Shown one piece after another: positions 21,762 to 33,832 of a stretch of DNA of 64,000 bases. Positions within the stretch are counted from its first letter, which is position 1, and each line of letters starts with the position of its first letter. The translations under genes and the position numbers were made by a program. Source of the DNA: Diplosphaera chodatii (lineage: Eukaryota > Chlorophyta > Trebouxiophyceae > Prasiolales > Stichococcaceae); assembly GCA_032358165.1 (NCBI GenBank), contig JAALGY010000061.1:124001-188000 (forward strand), written 5' to 3'. The notes beneath the pieces are model-generated. The model was not told the DNA's origin. It searched no databases and saw nothing but the letters and a program-made list of their open reading frames with translations.

Positions 21762-23477
21762 CTGTACAGGGCATGGAACATCGGCCCCGCAGCCAGCAAA
21801 CCTGCGGACAGGTGTGTCACCAGGCACAACCTGCTGGCCATCTGTCACGCTGCACTATGCTGCGCCGTGTGATAGTGATGAGGTCAGGATGTCGCTGCCT
21901 AGCCATGTCGTGGGGCAATGTCTGGCAGATACTGGATCTGAACGAATGCGGCTTGCAACAGCAAGCGAGCACCATAGGCCTGCTGCTAGCTGAGGCGATT
22001 CTGATGTACCTGGCTACGACCTGTGGCAGCTTGGTGGCCCCTCATGCTGTTGACCTCGTCAGCATGTATGTCGGTAAAACAGCTCGCACGTTGCTGCAGA
22101 CCAACACACTCCGACACGACACGCAGCCAAGTCCTCACGAGACGGTCAACAACATGCTGGCAGTCTCGAGGCAATGAGCACAGCCAGAACTCCTGGGAGT
22201 GTGGGGTGCCCGACCGACGCTGGTCGGCCGTTCACGAGGATGCAGTTGCCCAAGCGGATTTGCTCGACAAGCGGTGGCAAACGTTGATTCCAGCAGCCGC
22301 TTTGGCAAGCCTAAACGCTGACATCCAGCTCATGTGCAGACTGAACTGCCACCACAGCGCATGTGGCCGATTGGCCTCAACGGCTGGGATGCGGCTGGTG
22401 ATCGATGCAAGGTCCTGGGACAATCCAGGTTTCGCCTTCTCACTGACGGCACGCCTGCCTGATCGATTGCGCGGGGCGCTTTGCGGTGCATCGGTTACTC
22501 GAGGCGGATCTACACCTCAGGAAGTGCCCAAAGGCGGGGTGGAGGCTTGGCGGCCGCCGATTAATCAGTGGCGGTCACATCAAGATCACTTGCCTGGCTT
22601 GGTCCTGGGAGACCCGCTCCAGCCATGTCGGGCGTCCAAGGTTCTGCTACAGAACCTCCATAACAACATTGGCAGTTATGTCGTGGCGCTGCTGTGGGCT
22701 CAGAGGCGGGCCAGATCCGCAATCTGTTTCTGAATGCACACCTGTGCAGCAAGAGCGAGCAGCAAACATGAAGGGGCCCGAACAAGGAAGCAAGCTCACT
22801 GTGATCTTGAGGCCAACCATGCTTGCGACAGCTATTCTGCCTCTCTGCATAAGGCCGTCGGGGATGAGCATGGTACCACTTGCACACGGTCGGATGCCAT
22901 GTATGGACCTCGCGGCTGCACTTCAACCACTTCAGCAGCCTGAAGAGTCATGGCTATTGAGCCGAAGCAGACTGCAATCTTCTGCTGTGCCGACCGGACC
23001 GTTTGCTGCTTTGCACGCTGTTGTCACAATGTTTGCCGGATGCCGTCGACCAGTGAATATTGCTGCATGCCACGTAGACAGGGTGCAGCAGGAGAGCAGC
23101 ACCCTGAGCTAGCAGCAACATGGACGAAGGCATGTTTGTCAACTGCACAGCAGGCAGCTGCAGTCATGCGCAGTGCTGCTGTATGTGTCGACAGCTGTCG
23201 ACGTTTACTACTGCCATCAGAGCACCTAACCCGCTGCAACCCTGTTTTGCGCCTGTAATGCGCATCGCCGATACCAAGCTCAACAGTCAACTGCGTATGA
23301 AACCAAAGCAATGCAATCGATCGCACTCGCTGAAACGTCACATCTTCAAACTCACCACAAAGGTCCTGGGCCTGTTGTCAGCATACCATGCAGTCTGCTG
23401 CAGCAGATGCCACCCTGCATAGGCTGCCATGCCCCGCTGGCAGAAGATCCTCTGCCATTGGCAGTTCACCCCGCTGC
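21762..23477. other. 1.7 kb spacer, likely holding the VTC 5' exon and kinase 3' UTR
   Basis: No gene is recognised. The SPX domain of the VTC gene lacks its first residues (the family usually opens M-x-F-G), so a short first exon and the promoter should be here. A 236-codon plus-strand frame at 22023-22733 has no family features. Confidence 0.4.
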
Positions 23478-26400
23478 CTATGTTGCTATGGGTGCTGTGG
23501 CGGCAGCTGCCGGTCCATTGCCCATGCTGCCTGATTCAGAGATGTCAGGCAGCGCCTTTGACGGCAGCTGGCCGTTCGCCTTGCCCAGCTTCTGGTCTTG
23601 CAGCTCCTGCATCGCTGCCTGCTGCGCCTCTACCTGCAGCGTATGAACAGCGCAAGTACAGCTTACCATTGCTATGGAACCACATCACCAGATTAGCAAG
23701 CCATAGCTGCTGAACGGTGACTCGGAAGGGAGGAGGACCGTTGGGCAGACGACCCACAGCGCATATCACATGTCGCAGGCCCTGAACATACGCAAGTTCA
23801 CAGCAACGCTAGTCTAGGCCACACTGAGCCGATTTTCCTTGACTGCGCATCGCCCTTCTGCTGGGGGAAGTGGAGGCCACAAGCAGGAAGCGGGAAGCAG
23901 CACCTGCTCCAGGTTGGACAGCGCCTCCGCCAGGCTGCGCCCCGACTTGGAATGCTTCATGCCCTCGCCGATGGTCGGCAGCGCGCCGTCCGGCACGCTG
24001 TCCGCTGCGCCGCCCGCCCCGGCGCCGCTGCCCGCCAGGATCGCCGCCCGCCGCAGGCTGATGCGCACCTGGATGTGCATCAGAGGTCTACCATCTTGCA
24101 TGCCGATAGCTGCTGTTTGTAGCAGTCCAGTTCCTATGTCTGATACGCTGCGAGATGCCAGGTGCACAGCTGTCAGGGGACAACCAGCACGAGGCTGAGC
24201 TGCAGTTCAGAGCTGCACAACCAGCGCGGGAGGTGGACGCAGCATGAAGCGGGTTTTGGCGATGTATGTCAGTACGCAGGCCAAGGGGTGGGCGCTGCTC
24301 ACTGCTGGTGATGTCGGCGCGCTGCCGCCCCGGGGTGGCCGCAGCCCCGCCATCGCGATCAGGTCCTCGATGCGGGCGGCGCGCGCCGCCTGCTTTGTCT
24401 GCGCAGGATGCAGGGTTCGAGGGTCAGAGAGATCAGTTGCATCACCTGCATCCTGCAGGGCCTCACGCTGGGTCTTGTGTGCGAGGCACAGCAGCTGCAG
24501 CTACAAATGCAGGTCGCAATGTTGCAGCCTTGTCTCAGCCCGTTGCAGTGTGTGGCGGTACCCAATGTTGCAGTGTGTGGCGGCACCCAATCGAAACCCG
24601 AAACTGTATCAACTTTGCACCTCAGCTTTGCGTTGCAACATTGAATGGGCATCACCGCGTCTACGACTTGGGCGCGGGTGCGCGCCTCCAGGCGCTGCTG
24701 CTCCACCTCCAGCTGCACCATGGCCGCCGAAAACGTCGCCGCCGGCGCTTGCGTGAACCAGGGGTGCTCCCGGATCTGTCGTCGGACGACAGTGTTGTCA
24801 GCGTACTTTCCACAATTTCAGGGTAATTCAGAGTCCACTTCCCCAGGAGGGCCTCAGCACAGTGGGATCATCAGGGCGTCAGCTCGGCTGCTTGTGCAAA
24901 CCGACCGCAGCCTTCAGTGGGGATGCACTGCACAAAGCTCCAAGCTGGTGAGACCTGAACCCCGGGCGCATGCCTGCCTGCAGCAGTAAGCGCCGCACCT
25001 GCTGGATGGTGATGCGCTGCTCCTCGTCCACCACGAAGATGCGGTCCAGCAGGTTGAACAGCTGGCGCGACAGCTGCACCGGCAAAGTATTCACCAGTCA
25101 GCCTGCTGCCTGCTGCCTATGCGAAGCGGGAGCCACCCCAGCACAGCGCTTTGATGCAACAATGCTGCACACTGCACTGTCTATACTGAACTAGATCCAT
25201 GGGGCATCAGTGCTCTGCGGGCTACCCTCAGCTTGCACCCCGGTCGGACACTGTCTGCAGGGGGCTGCATGCCACCCAATACACCGATGCACATGCTTGT
25301 TTCAAATGCAAGCGGATTAGGTGTCTAGCTGGGGAGCTGACCCGGTTGATGACGGGGGGTTCATTGAAAGGAACAAAAGGCACATCCTTGACAAATACAG
25401 GGCTGGGCGGGCAAGGGGGGTGCACCCGGTCGACGACGGGGGCGACGGCGGGCAGGTCGTGCCAGCGGCCGTGCACCTGCTGCGCCCACACCTCCATCTG
25501 CGCTGACCGACTGTTGGGGTCCGGGTTGTCCACGTGGTCGAAGGGGAAGCAGCCTGCATGACAGCGGGAGGACCTGACCGGACACGCGTGGTCGAACGGG
25601 AAGCAGCCCGCATGACAGCGGGAGGATCTGACCGGGCGTGTGGCGGGCTTGACAGGCACAACTGCAGCCCTGCATCAGCGTCAAGCTAATGGAGATGAAG
25701 CGCATGAAGCCGCAAGCTGTTGCAGATGCCATCGAACGGCTGCTGACCGTCCTCATGTGCGGTTGTGCATCTCCAGCCAGCTGGCAGGAGCCCGGGACAC
25801 TCAGGGTGCGGCCTCTACGCCGAGTCTTTGGTGCAACGGGGCCGGGCGTCCAGGACAGGCGGGGCGCACCCAGCAGCATGACGGACAGCAGGACGCCGGC
25901 CGCCCACACGTCCACCGCGGTGCCCACGTAGCCCTCCTTGGAGGGGTGGCGGTGCAGCTGCGCCGGCGACATGTACGTCGGCGTCCTGCAATTGACACAT
26001 ACACTGATTATGTACCTTGATGTTATCTGCTTTCATTTGGGTCCCTGCCCCCAGCAGCCCAACCCTTAGTGGCTGACACGTGTCCATTTGAGATGTGTCC
26101 ATTCATACGTTGGCATTTGGCTGACATCTCCACGCTGTGGTGGTTGGCCACTTCCAGGACGTGCAGGAACATCCTCATGGTAATACGTGCTGGGTAGGAG
26201 TCACGCTTACCCGATGTTCGTCATCAGGTTCTGGCCGGGCTCGAAGCCCTTGGCGAAGCCGAAGTCGCACAGCTTCACGAGCGGCGGCTTCGAGTCATCC
26301 AGCAGAGTGTTGTCCAGTTTGAGGTCCCTGTGAGGACGTGCAGGCAAGGGTTCACCACCAGATGATGCTAGACGCAGCTTGAGGCCTGTGAGCATGCAAG

Positions 26401-27778
26401 CGGCTGAGCAGCGGCATACGTCATGCAGCGCGTGCGCTCATATTTGATTGGAACTCTGTGGTGAGACAGCAGATCCCACCTGTGCGCAACGTTGTTGTCG
26501 TGGCAGAAGCTGACGGCGTTGATGAATTGCTGCATGGGCACGAATGCAGACATCAGCGGGCATCAGAGACTCTGGCACGGCAGCGTTCCAGTTGGGCCAG
26601 GCCAAGCTGCCACGCCGGCGTGGCGCGCGTCAACAGCGTCGTCTCCCAAGACATCATCAATAGTCAGAAAGTCATCTACAATTCAAATATATATCAATAT
26701 CTGCTCACGGTGAAGTAGTAGCGGGCCTCGTCTTCGGTCAGCCCCGGGGTGGCGCTGCCCGGCCGGGCCCGCGCGTGGCGGTCGGACACGTGGTGCATGA
26801 GAGTCCCGCCCGCCGCCAGCTCCATCACGAGGCACAGGTGGGCCGACGTCAGCATCACCTGCACGGTCGTGCACGGCAAGCCCGCTGAGGGGCGGCCCCG
26901 TGGCATGCCGCTCCCTGATGCGGGCGCGAGCGGCGGGCTCTGGTGTGCGCACAGGCTGGGGCTGCAGAGTGGCTTGCAGACGTCTACAGGGCTGAGTCTG
27001 GCAGACTGAAGTGTTGTAACACACCTCCCTGGCCTCGATGATGTTTATGTGACCCTCCCCCAGCTGCGCCTGGATCTGCACCACAGCGAAGGCCACCCAC
27101 TTTGTCGTTCCGTCATGCTGGGAGTGTTGCAGACGCCAGGCAATGGCGGGGTGTTACATAGGGCCTTCTGCGGCTCTGCTCGTGCAACTGACCAGGATCT
27201 CCCGCAACAGGTTGGTCGCCACGATGCGCGGCAGCGGCCGCCTGATCAGCTTGATGGCCACCTGCACGGCACGGCAGGCACCTCAAGACATCGTCTCGCG
27301 TGAAGGCGGCGCCTGCCATGTCTTTCATGTGAACAATCGTGTATCTCCTTTTGCAACTGCGAGTGCTGAGCCACCAGCATGGGGAAGGGTGTATGTTACA
27401 GGGTGGGTGCGCGCTGCAGACCTGCTCCCCGTTGCGCTTGTCGCGGAAGGCGCAGATCTCGCCGGTGCCGCCGCGACCCAGGCGCCCCATGTACTCGTGT
27501 GTGTCGCTGAGCCCCGGGTCCAGGTGGCTGTGCTGCAGGGGCGCCATGCTGGACTGCGCCCGGCCGCCCTTCTTGCTGCCGCTGCGCCGGCTGACAGATG
27601 CGCTGCAAATGAGCAGGTGCAGGCCGCTGAGTTGCATCGGTTTTCAGATGAAGTGCATCAAAACAATGTTCCCATGCCACGGACTGTAGAAATAACGGGT
27701 GACCGTGATCAAGTGGAAGAGTTGGTGAGTGGGCAACCTGCCGTCGGCGGCCCCCGGGGCGCTGCAGCAGGCGCCCAT
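23478..27778 (-). CDS. SnRK/CAMK-like Ser/Thr protein kinase with N-myristoylation-type start
   Basis: 14 exons close in phase: 27778-27738, 27602-27422, 27261-27193, 27075-27025, 26858-26709, 26529-26480, 26327-26211, 25985-25870, 25553-25426, 25073-24999, 24775-24668, 24398-24303, 24068-23904 and 23633-23478, giving 500 residues. The start MGACCSAPG is a classic myristoylation plus palmitoylation site, so membrane attachment is likely. Kinase motifs: GRGGTG loop (56-61), VAIK (Lys78), [10 protein letters not shown] (Asp182) and CDFG (Asp202), so catalytic residues are present. The usual APE motif reads SPA (226-228). INIIEAREV and [12 protein letters not shown] resemble plant and algal SnRK2-type kinases. 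After the kinase domain (ending HPWF, about 332) comes a charged coiled-coil-like tail rich in Gln, Ala and Ser. Substrates are unknown. Confidence 0.9.
24542..24591. repeat. Two 25 bp tandem copies in a kinase intron
   Basis: GTTGCAGTGTGTGGCGGTAC and five more bases are repeated directly (24542-24566, 24567-24591) with one difference. The repeat lies inside the intron between the HPWF exon and the next exon. Confidence 0.8.
25533..25638 (-). repeat. 54 bp tandem duplication across a kinase splice acceptor
   Basis: Two near-identical units (25533-25586, 25587-25638) span the end of an intron and the start of the FPFDHVDNP exon. The unit nearer the exon has acceptor TGTCATGCAG; the distal unit has TGTCATGCGG and so lost its AG. 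Confidence 0.85.
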
Positions 27779-28771
27779 GCCGGCTGACTACCCGCGCTGA
27801 CGCTGCAAGTTGTAACCTTTGCTAGCGGGCGCGCTGCACCCACAGCTGCATAGCTCACGGGCGCAGGGTGCCTTACGATGCTGAGTATGTGACGGCTGGT
27901 GCGCCGTTGTCACGGCCGCATGCAGCGGCGGCGCACCCCAAGCTGATCAGTGCTGCCCGCAGTCACGCGCAGTCACGATGGACTGTTCAGCCTCAAAACC
28001 GTCACGACCTACTTACCAGCCCACATTCGCACAACATGACACCATGCTGATGACAGAAAATTACAAAATGACCTGCACTTGACCTACGCACTCAGAGCGC
28101 AAAGCCTTGCGTGCGTGCATCTAGAGGTACCTCCTGGAGGCTATGATGATCACGATACTGTTTGCTCTGCAGCAGCATGATCGCAATGCAAGAAATGCCT
28201 GCGAGCATGTGGCTTCCCGCTAAATACCCTTTGGCGGGAGTAGCGCTACAGGGGAGCAAATCAGAGCCTGAAGACTAAAGCCCATCTGTTCCCTGATTGC
28301 ACCTTGGTCCACTACTCAGTCGTGAGTGTTACAGTATCCGGGGCATGTGGACAGGCAGGAGGAACGGCCGGAGCTAGGGTCAGCAATGCAAGGAGGTGGG
28401 CATGACCAAGCTGTCGCCACCAGAGGGTGCTCCAAATTGCAGGTTGTATATATATTATTGCAGTTCATGATGTGCCGCCGCAGCAACGGCCTCGTGTGTG
28501 CAGAGACAGACCGGTCAATCTCCTGAGCTGTGCCAAACAGCAGTGTAACGATAGTCACTGGCTCTTCTGCAGCACCATCATGGTGGTACATAACACGCAT
28601 CACCAAGATGCATGCCAAACCCAGAGAAAGCCAGCAGCTGCACGCCGACAAGGCTGATGATGTCAGGCGCCAAACCTCAAGTGCAAAGCAAGGCAAAGCA
28701 ACGACCAACACACACAATCTGATGCACCGAAACCACTTCACAGCAAATGATCTCTGATGTAGCGATGGTGG
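27779..28771. other. Intergenic, kinase promoter and TauE gene 3' UTR
   Basis: About 1 kb between two minus-strand genes. No coding signal was recognised. It presumably holds the kinase promoter (right of 27778) and the 3' UTR of the TauE-type gene. Confidence 0.5.
28329..28333 (-). terminator. TGTAA polyadenylation signal of TauE-type gene
   Basis: Minus-strand TGTAA about 440 nt after the stop at 28772. The distance is long but plausible for an algal 3' UTR. Confidence 0.3.
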
Positions 28772-31700
28772 TCAGCAGAAGGCATGGAAGCCCAGCCCCT
28801 CGCGCGCCTCCAGCGCCTCTATCGCCTTGCGGCCCCCGAAGACGGCCGTCAGCAGCGCGCCCAGGCCGATGATACACGTCAGGATGACGACGACGTAGGA
28901 GGCACGCCCCGAGCGCCGCACCGCCATGCCCACCAGCCACACCCCCACCAGGCTGGCGAAGAAGCACCCTGCAGTGAGTTGGATTGGGACTGTTTCAATG
29001 TCCGGTGATACCGCCGCAACCAGGCGGGCCGCAAATGAGCCTGCGGTCTTGATTCAGTGACAGTCTGCTGGCAACTTACTGTCCGAGGTTTTGGTGTCGC
29101 ATGCAGCTGCAGGTGTTCAAGGCGATACACCAGGGTACAGCCACTGTATGCTTGGCGCTGCACCAGGGTGAGGGCCCACTGGACGCACCGATGCCGTACA
29201 CTAGGGCGTAGGTGACGTTCAGCAGGTGGTCGAAGGCGAACGCCAGCGCCGCAGTGGACGCTGAAAACAGCACCTGCCGGCAACACACCGCGCTCAGCGC
29301 AAATCGGCAAAGCGTACCTCTGTGCAAAGCCGCGGAGACAACTTCTGGTGTCAGTGAGGCACGGCGGCAAGCCGAGCCGGTATGCACGATGCGCATGCAG
29401 CATCAAACAGGGATGGGGGCCTGCATACGCCCCCTACGCGGCAATGAAGCCGCTACAGGGCCGCACCATGAGGCTGGAGGTGGAGGCGGCCACCAGCGGG
29501 TGCACGCCCAGCTCCAGCAGCAGCGGGCTCACGATCATGCCGCCGCCGATGCCCAGCAGCCCTGGCCGGCAGCATAAGCAAGCGCGTCACTCGACACACT
29601 GTCCGGCAGGGCGAGGGTTTGTCGCCTGGGCATACTGTCCATGCCCAGCATCCCTGGACGTTGGGATGTGAATGCGCTGGCAGAATAGGCAAGCGCATGA
29701 TGACCGTGCAGCCATCTGCAAAGGGTTCGACCAGATGCACAGGCAACACGTCACGGCCAGCCTCCTGCAGAGGGGTGGCATCTGCAGTGTTATTATCCTA
29801 ATTCTTTAATTCTTTACTCTACTTGCTGCCCGGCAGCGCACACTGCGCCCCCTGGCAAGTGTGCACACCTGCGATGCTGCCGCCGAACAGCATGACAATG
29901 CTGCTTCGAATCATGAGCTTCAGGCCCCAGCTAGTCGGCTCTGCGTACGGGCCCTGCAGGGGCAGGCACGGTTGGTGCATTGCACACCAGTGTCACGTTG
30001 GATCTGCTTTACACATCTAGATACACAAGGTGCTGCTGCCTGATGGTGGGTGCACCATATGTGTTTGACACATCATGTCCATTATGCAAGTGAGCCTCAA
30101 GCCCCTGGTTCAGCCCAAATCTAGGGCTGCTACCAAGGTTCAGGGCCGACACCTGGGGGCGCAGTATGGGCTGCGCCGAGGCCTGCCGCGCCGCCGCTGC
30201 CGCCGCCCGCCGCGCCTGGTACGTGAACAGCACGTTGGCACCCAGCGACAGCAGAACCTGCGGCGCACGGGGCGATCTGAGGAGCCAGCACCTTGCCACA
30301 ACAGGCCGCGCTCAGGCCAAAGGACACCACCACAGTTGCTGACGGTCAGCACCGGATGTTCCCTGACAGTGCGCAGCGGCTGCAGCGGTCAATGCTGCAG
30401 CTGCAAGTCAAGATATGACAAACATCTCTGCAGTGTACATCGTTGAAAGCGCTTGGGAAGCGGGGCAGCTCACCTGCACGGCGAAGATGATGAAGTAGGG
30501 CGCGCTGCAGCGGGGGAAGCGGCTCTTGCCCAGCTGCAGGCCCAGGAAGCAGCCCCACAGCACAAACACCTGCGTGTGCGCAGCAGGCATCACGTCCAGC
30601 TAGCTGCTATCAACCCATGACAGAGGTGGGTTGACGTTGCTTATCAGCTGAGTTTGCACCACACCCGATGCATGTGAATGGAAATTCCATGCAGCCAAGC
30701 GCAGCAACTGAAGCGTCACAGTTCTTCAAATCGAGGGGCTGCTTCGGGCCAGGTTCCCCTACAGCCTGGGTTGGCAGGTGCTCAGCCTGGCCGGGTTTTG
30801 GCGCGGCCCTCCTCGGGGCCTCTTGGTGTGAGGCACCGCTGGACACGCATCGGCGTCCCACCTCTGCGATCTGCAGCAGCGGGAAGCGCTTCGGCCGCTC
30901 CTCCTCGGCGTGCTGCTCCCGGTCCGACTCCCCCGCCTCCAGGCTGCTGCCCCGCGGCTCGCTGCCGCCGCCGCTGCCACCGAAGCCAGGGCCCTCCTTC
31001 CTGCTTCCGGCGTCCTGCCCGTCGACCGCCGCGATGTCCACCGCGACCGCATCCGACGGCTGGCGTGGCGGACCCTGCTGCCGCCCATCTGGAATGCCGT
31101 CATCACCCTGCAGAACGCCGCTCAAGCAGGTCAACACGTACCATCATTTGTGAACATGAGGATGGACAAGCAGACCACGGTGCGACTTTCGTTGTACCAT
31201 GTCTGCATCTGCACAGCGAAGTCACACCCCGAAGCCGAGGGAGCTTCGGCGCTGCAGCTGCTCTGCTGCTGCGGCGCTCGGCATTGCGTCTGCCCCACCC
31301 TGCAGCGGGGCGCTGCGGCCCGGGGGCTGCGGCAGCGGGGGCGCCCCGATGGCCGGAATATTCTCCAGCGCCCTGCATGCACAACAGCACCACGCTTACA
31401 TGCGCTGCATGCAGAGCAGCATTATCCGGGCATGCAGGCTCACGCCAGCAGCAGCGGCGGCAGCGGCGGCGGCAGCAGCAGCAGCCTTCCTACGATAGCC
31501 GCTGTGTGTGCGAGACCCGGCAACTTGGTAAGCCTGCTGCCACTCTCCTGGACCCTCCCACGGGGCCAGGTCAACAGCTTGTGGGTTCAGGGTTTAGGCT
31601 TGTGTGGAAAACTCACAGCTCCTCATGCATGCTGCCGCTGCGGCCCGCCAGCCGGGCGGCCGCCTCCGCCTTGGCCACCGCGCTGTCCGGGTCGGCGCCC

Positions 31701-33832
31701 CCCTGCAGCGACTTGCGTTGCGCCGGCGGCGGCAGCGGCGGGGTTCGCCGGGGCGAGGCCTCGGCCGCGGGCTTGGGGTTTGGCGGCGCCGGCGGCAGCT
31801 CCCCAGCCTTCGTGCCGTCGCTGCAGCCATGCAGGAGCCGGGACTTCGGCTGCTGCTGCAAGCTCGATGGTAGGCTGCTGCTGGCATTGACATTTGTGTG
31901 TCCAGTATGCTTTCATACAGGCAAGGCTGGGAGACGCCTTTGCGCCGGCCCTATCAGGCATTCACGCATGCCGTGGGCAGGCACCAGCACAAACCTTGCT
32001 CACAGCAGCCACAGCAGGGCATGGCTGATGGGGTACCTGCGGCCAAGCCGGCGCCGGGCAGCCGCCGAGCCGTGGCGGCTGCCCCCGTGGCGGCTGCCGC
32101 CGTCGGAGCTGCCGCCCCACTGATCCTTCTGCTGTGGATGCTGCTCCCGCTGCTGCTGCTGCTGGTGCTGGTGGTCCTGCTGCTGGTGGGACTCCCCGGA
32201 CGGCCGGCGCACCTGCATCTCCGTGTCGTTGCGGGCGGCTGCCGCTGCGCTGCGAGTTTCGTTCTCTGCCTGCAAGGGCAAAGCCTCTCAACACTGGGAA
32301 GCTGCTTGCGCACACGCCATTGCAAGCCCAGCATTTACACCTAACGTGCCGACTGTGTGCCAGCAGCTCAGCATGTCTGGTCAGCAGCGTGCAAGCACCT
32401 TGTACAGGCGGGCGGCCTTGCGGCCGATGCGCACGGTCAGCCACAGCAGCAGCGCCGTCAGCAGGAAGGTCAGCAGCCAGTTGGGGAACAGCACGTTCAG
32501 CAGCACGCCTGCAGCACGCAAGGCAGGACGTCATTGTTTCTGCACACATACCATCCTTGCCGCAACCCTGTCTATGCCGATGTCGAGGAGACTGCCCTGC
32601 CATGATGCGGTGGGGCTCGAAGGCGGCGTACCAACTGAGGTGCCCAGCAGCAGGACGGGCGTCAGCATGAGGGCGGTGCTGTAGTCGATGAGCGGCTTGG
32701 CGGGGTCCACCGGGTGGCGGCCGCCCATCGCCGACGCCACCGACGCCACGGCTCCCCCTGGAGCACAGGCCATGCAGCTTTGCTGAAAGCCAATGCTGAG
32801 CCAGTGCACCTGCTGCTCGGTGCGTGCTGACGATGCAGATGTGCAGGTGTTTCCTGCTGACTAGCAGCGTTGAGGCAGCCGTGAGGATGGATCTCTGAGC
32901 CCGCACCTGTGATGATCGCCTGGCTGAGCGCTGTCGAGCCCTTCAGGCCTGCGACATACAGTGCAGCCCTCGCAAATGTATGCCTCAGCATTCGTGCCAC
33001 ATGCCGTGTGCCCTCGTCCGCTTGAAGAAGGACATCAGCCGGCAGGCATGGCTCACTGAAGCCTAGCAGGATGTTGAAAAGCGGCACGAAGAAAGCTCCG
33101 CCGCCGATGCCCACCGCATTGGCCAGTGCCCCCACCTGCAGCCCAATCAAGCAGTCGATAGTTTCCTGTTCCATACACACAGTGCGCATGGGTAGTCAGG
33201 CATGTACACGGCCGCTGGATCGCATGCCAATAGCATGGTTCTCGCACTGCAAATGCGAGGATCATGGTGGCGATGTTGCGGCCGTTCCACACAAACGGCT
33301 TCTTGGTGTCGGCGAGGGCGCTGCCGTCGTCAGTGGAGCTGCACAATGACAAGCAAGCTCATTATCATGCTTGCACCTGTGCAAGCAGCTCTGACACACG
33401 CATCACCGACGTGCGAGCAGTGGACAGTTTGCAAGGCTCTGGATCAGCATGCAGCATCGGGAGGCGTTCCCCGACGGCTGCGCTGATCAGCTCTGAGCAG
33501 ACTCCAGGCGCTCACCTTGCAAGCAGCATCCTGCCCAGGTCCTGCAGCCGGGACATGCTTGACTCGCCATGCCGCAAGGCATGCGGCCCCAGCTGTGAGT
33601 TGCTGCCGCCATGCATGCCGGCGTCCATCATCGCCAGCCACAGCACCACCGCCAGCGCCAGCAGCAGGTGGCCCTGCCAGCATCTCTGGCTGGCACCGCC
33701 TGCCGTGTGTCTGCTGCTGGCCTTGCTACGCAATGGAAGACTTGCACTGTCCCTGCCGCTGAGGGCTTGACTCGCCACGACTGGCAGCAGAACCGCTGCA
33801 CGCGAGACTGACTGCGCTGTACCAAGTCCCAT
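28772..33832 (-). CDS. TauE/SafE family membrane transporter (sulfite-exporter-like)
   Basis: 16 exons close in phase: 33832-33516, 33338-33248, 33135-33057, 32948-32907, 32757-32632, 32508-32399, 32269-32037, 31862-31617, 31372-31228, 31107-30862, 30569-30474, 30257-30153, 29953-29869, 29561-29467, 29273-29189 and 28968-28772, giving 765 residues. The two halves of the TauE fold are clear: VGALANAVGIGGGAFFVPLF in the first and LLGIGGGMIVSPLLLELGVH in the second, plus SLKGSTALSQAIITG and GTSVGVLLNVLFPNWLL. The family exports sulfite, taurine-derived sulfonates or other small anions; the substrate is not known here. A loop of about 290 residues rich in Gln, His, Ala and Pro separates the halves. 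The first ATG (33832) precedes a hydrophobic segment, GHLLLALAVVLWLAMM. The acceptor of the 31862 exon is weak. Confidence 0.9.

Noticed and set aside
22023..22733. 236-codon plus-strand frame upstream of VTC
   Set aside because: No family resemblance and composition like surrounding non-coding DNA.
31180..31228. Continuation of a TauE exon as MQTWYNESRTVV
   Set aside because: The intron needed would be 19 bp. Skipping to 31107 gives a normal intron and correct phase.
30678..32123. 481-codon plus-strand frame
   Set aside because: It is opposite the low-complexity loop exons of the TauE-type gene, which are supported by phase and family continuity on both sides.
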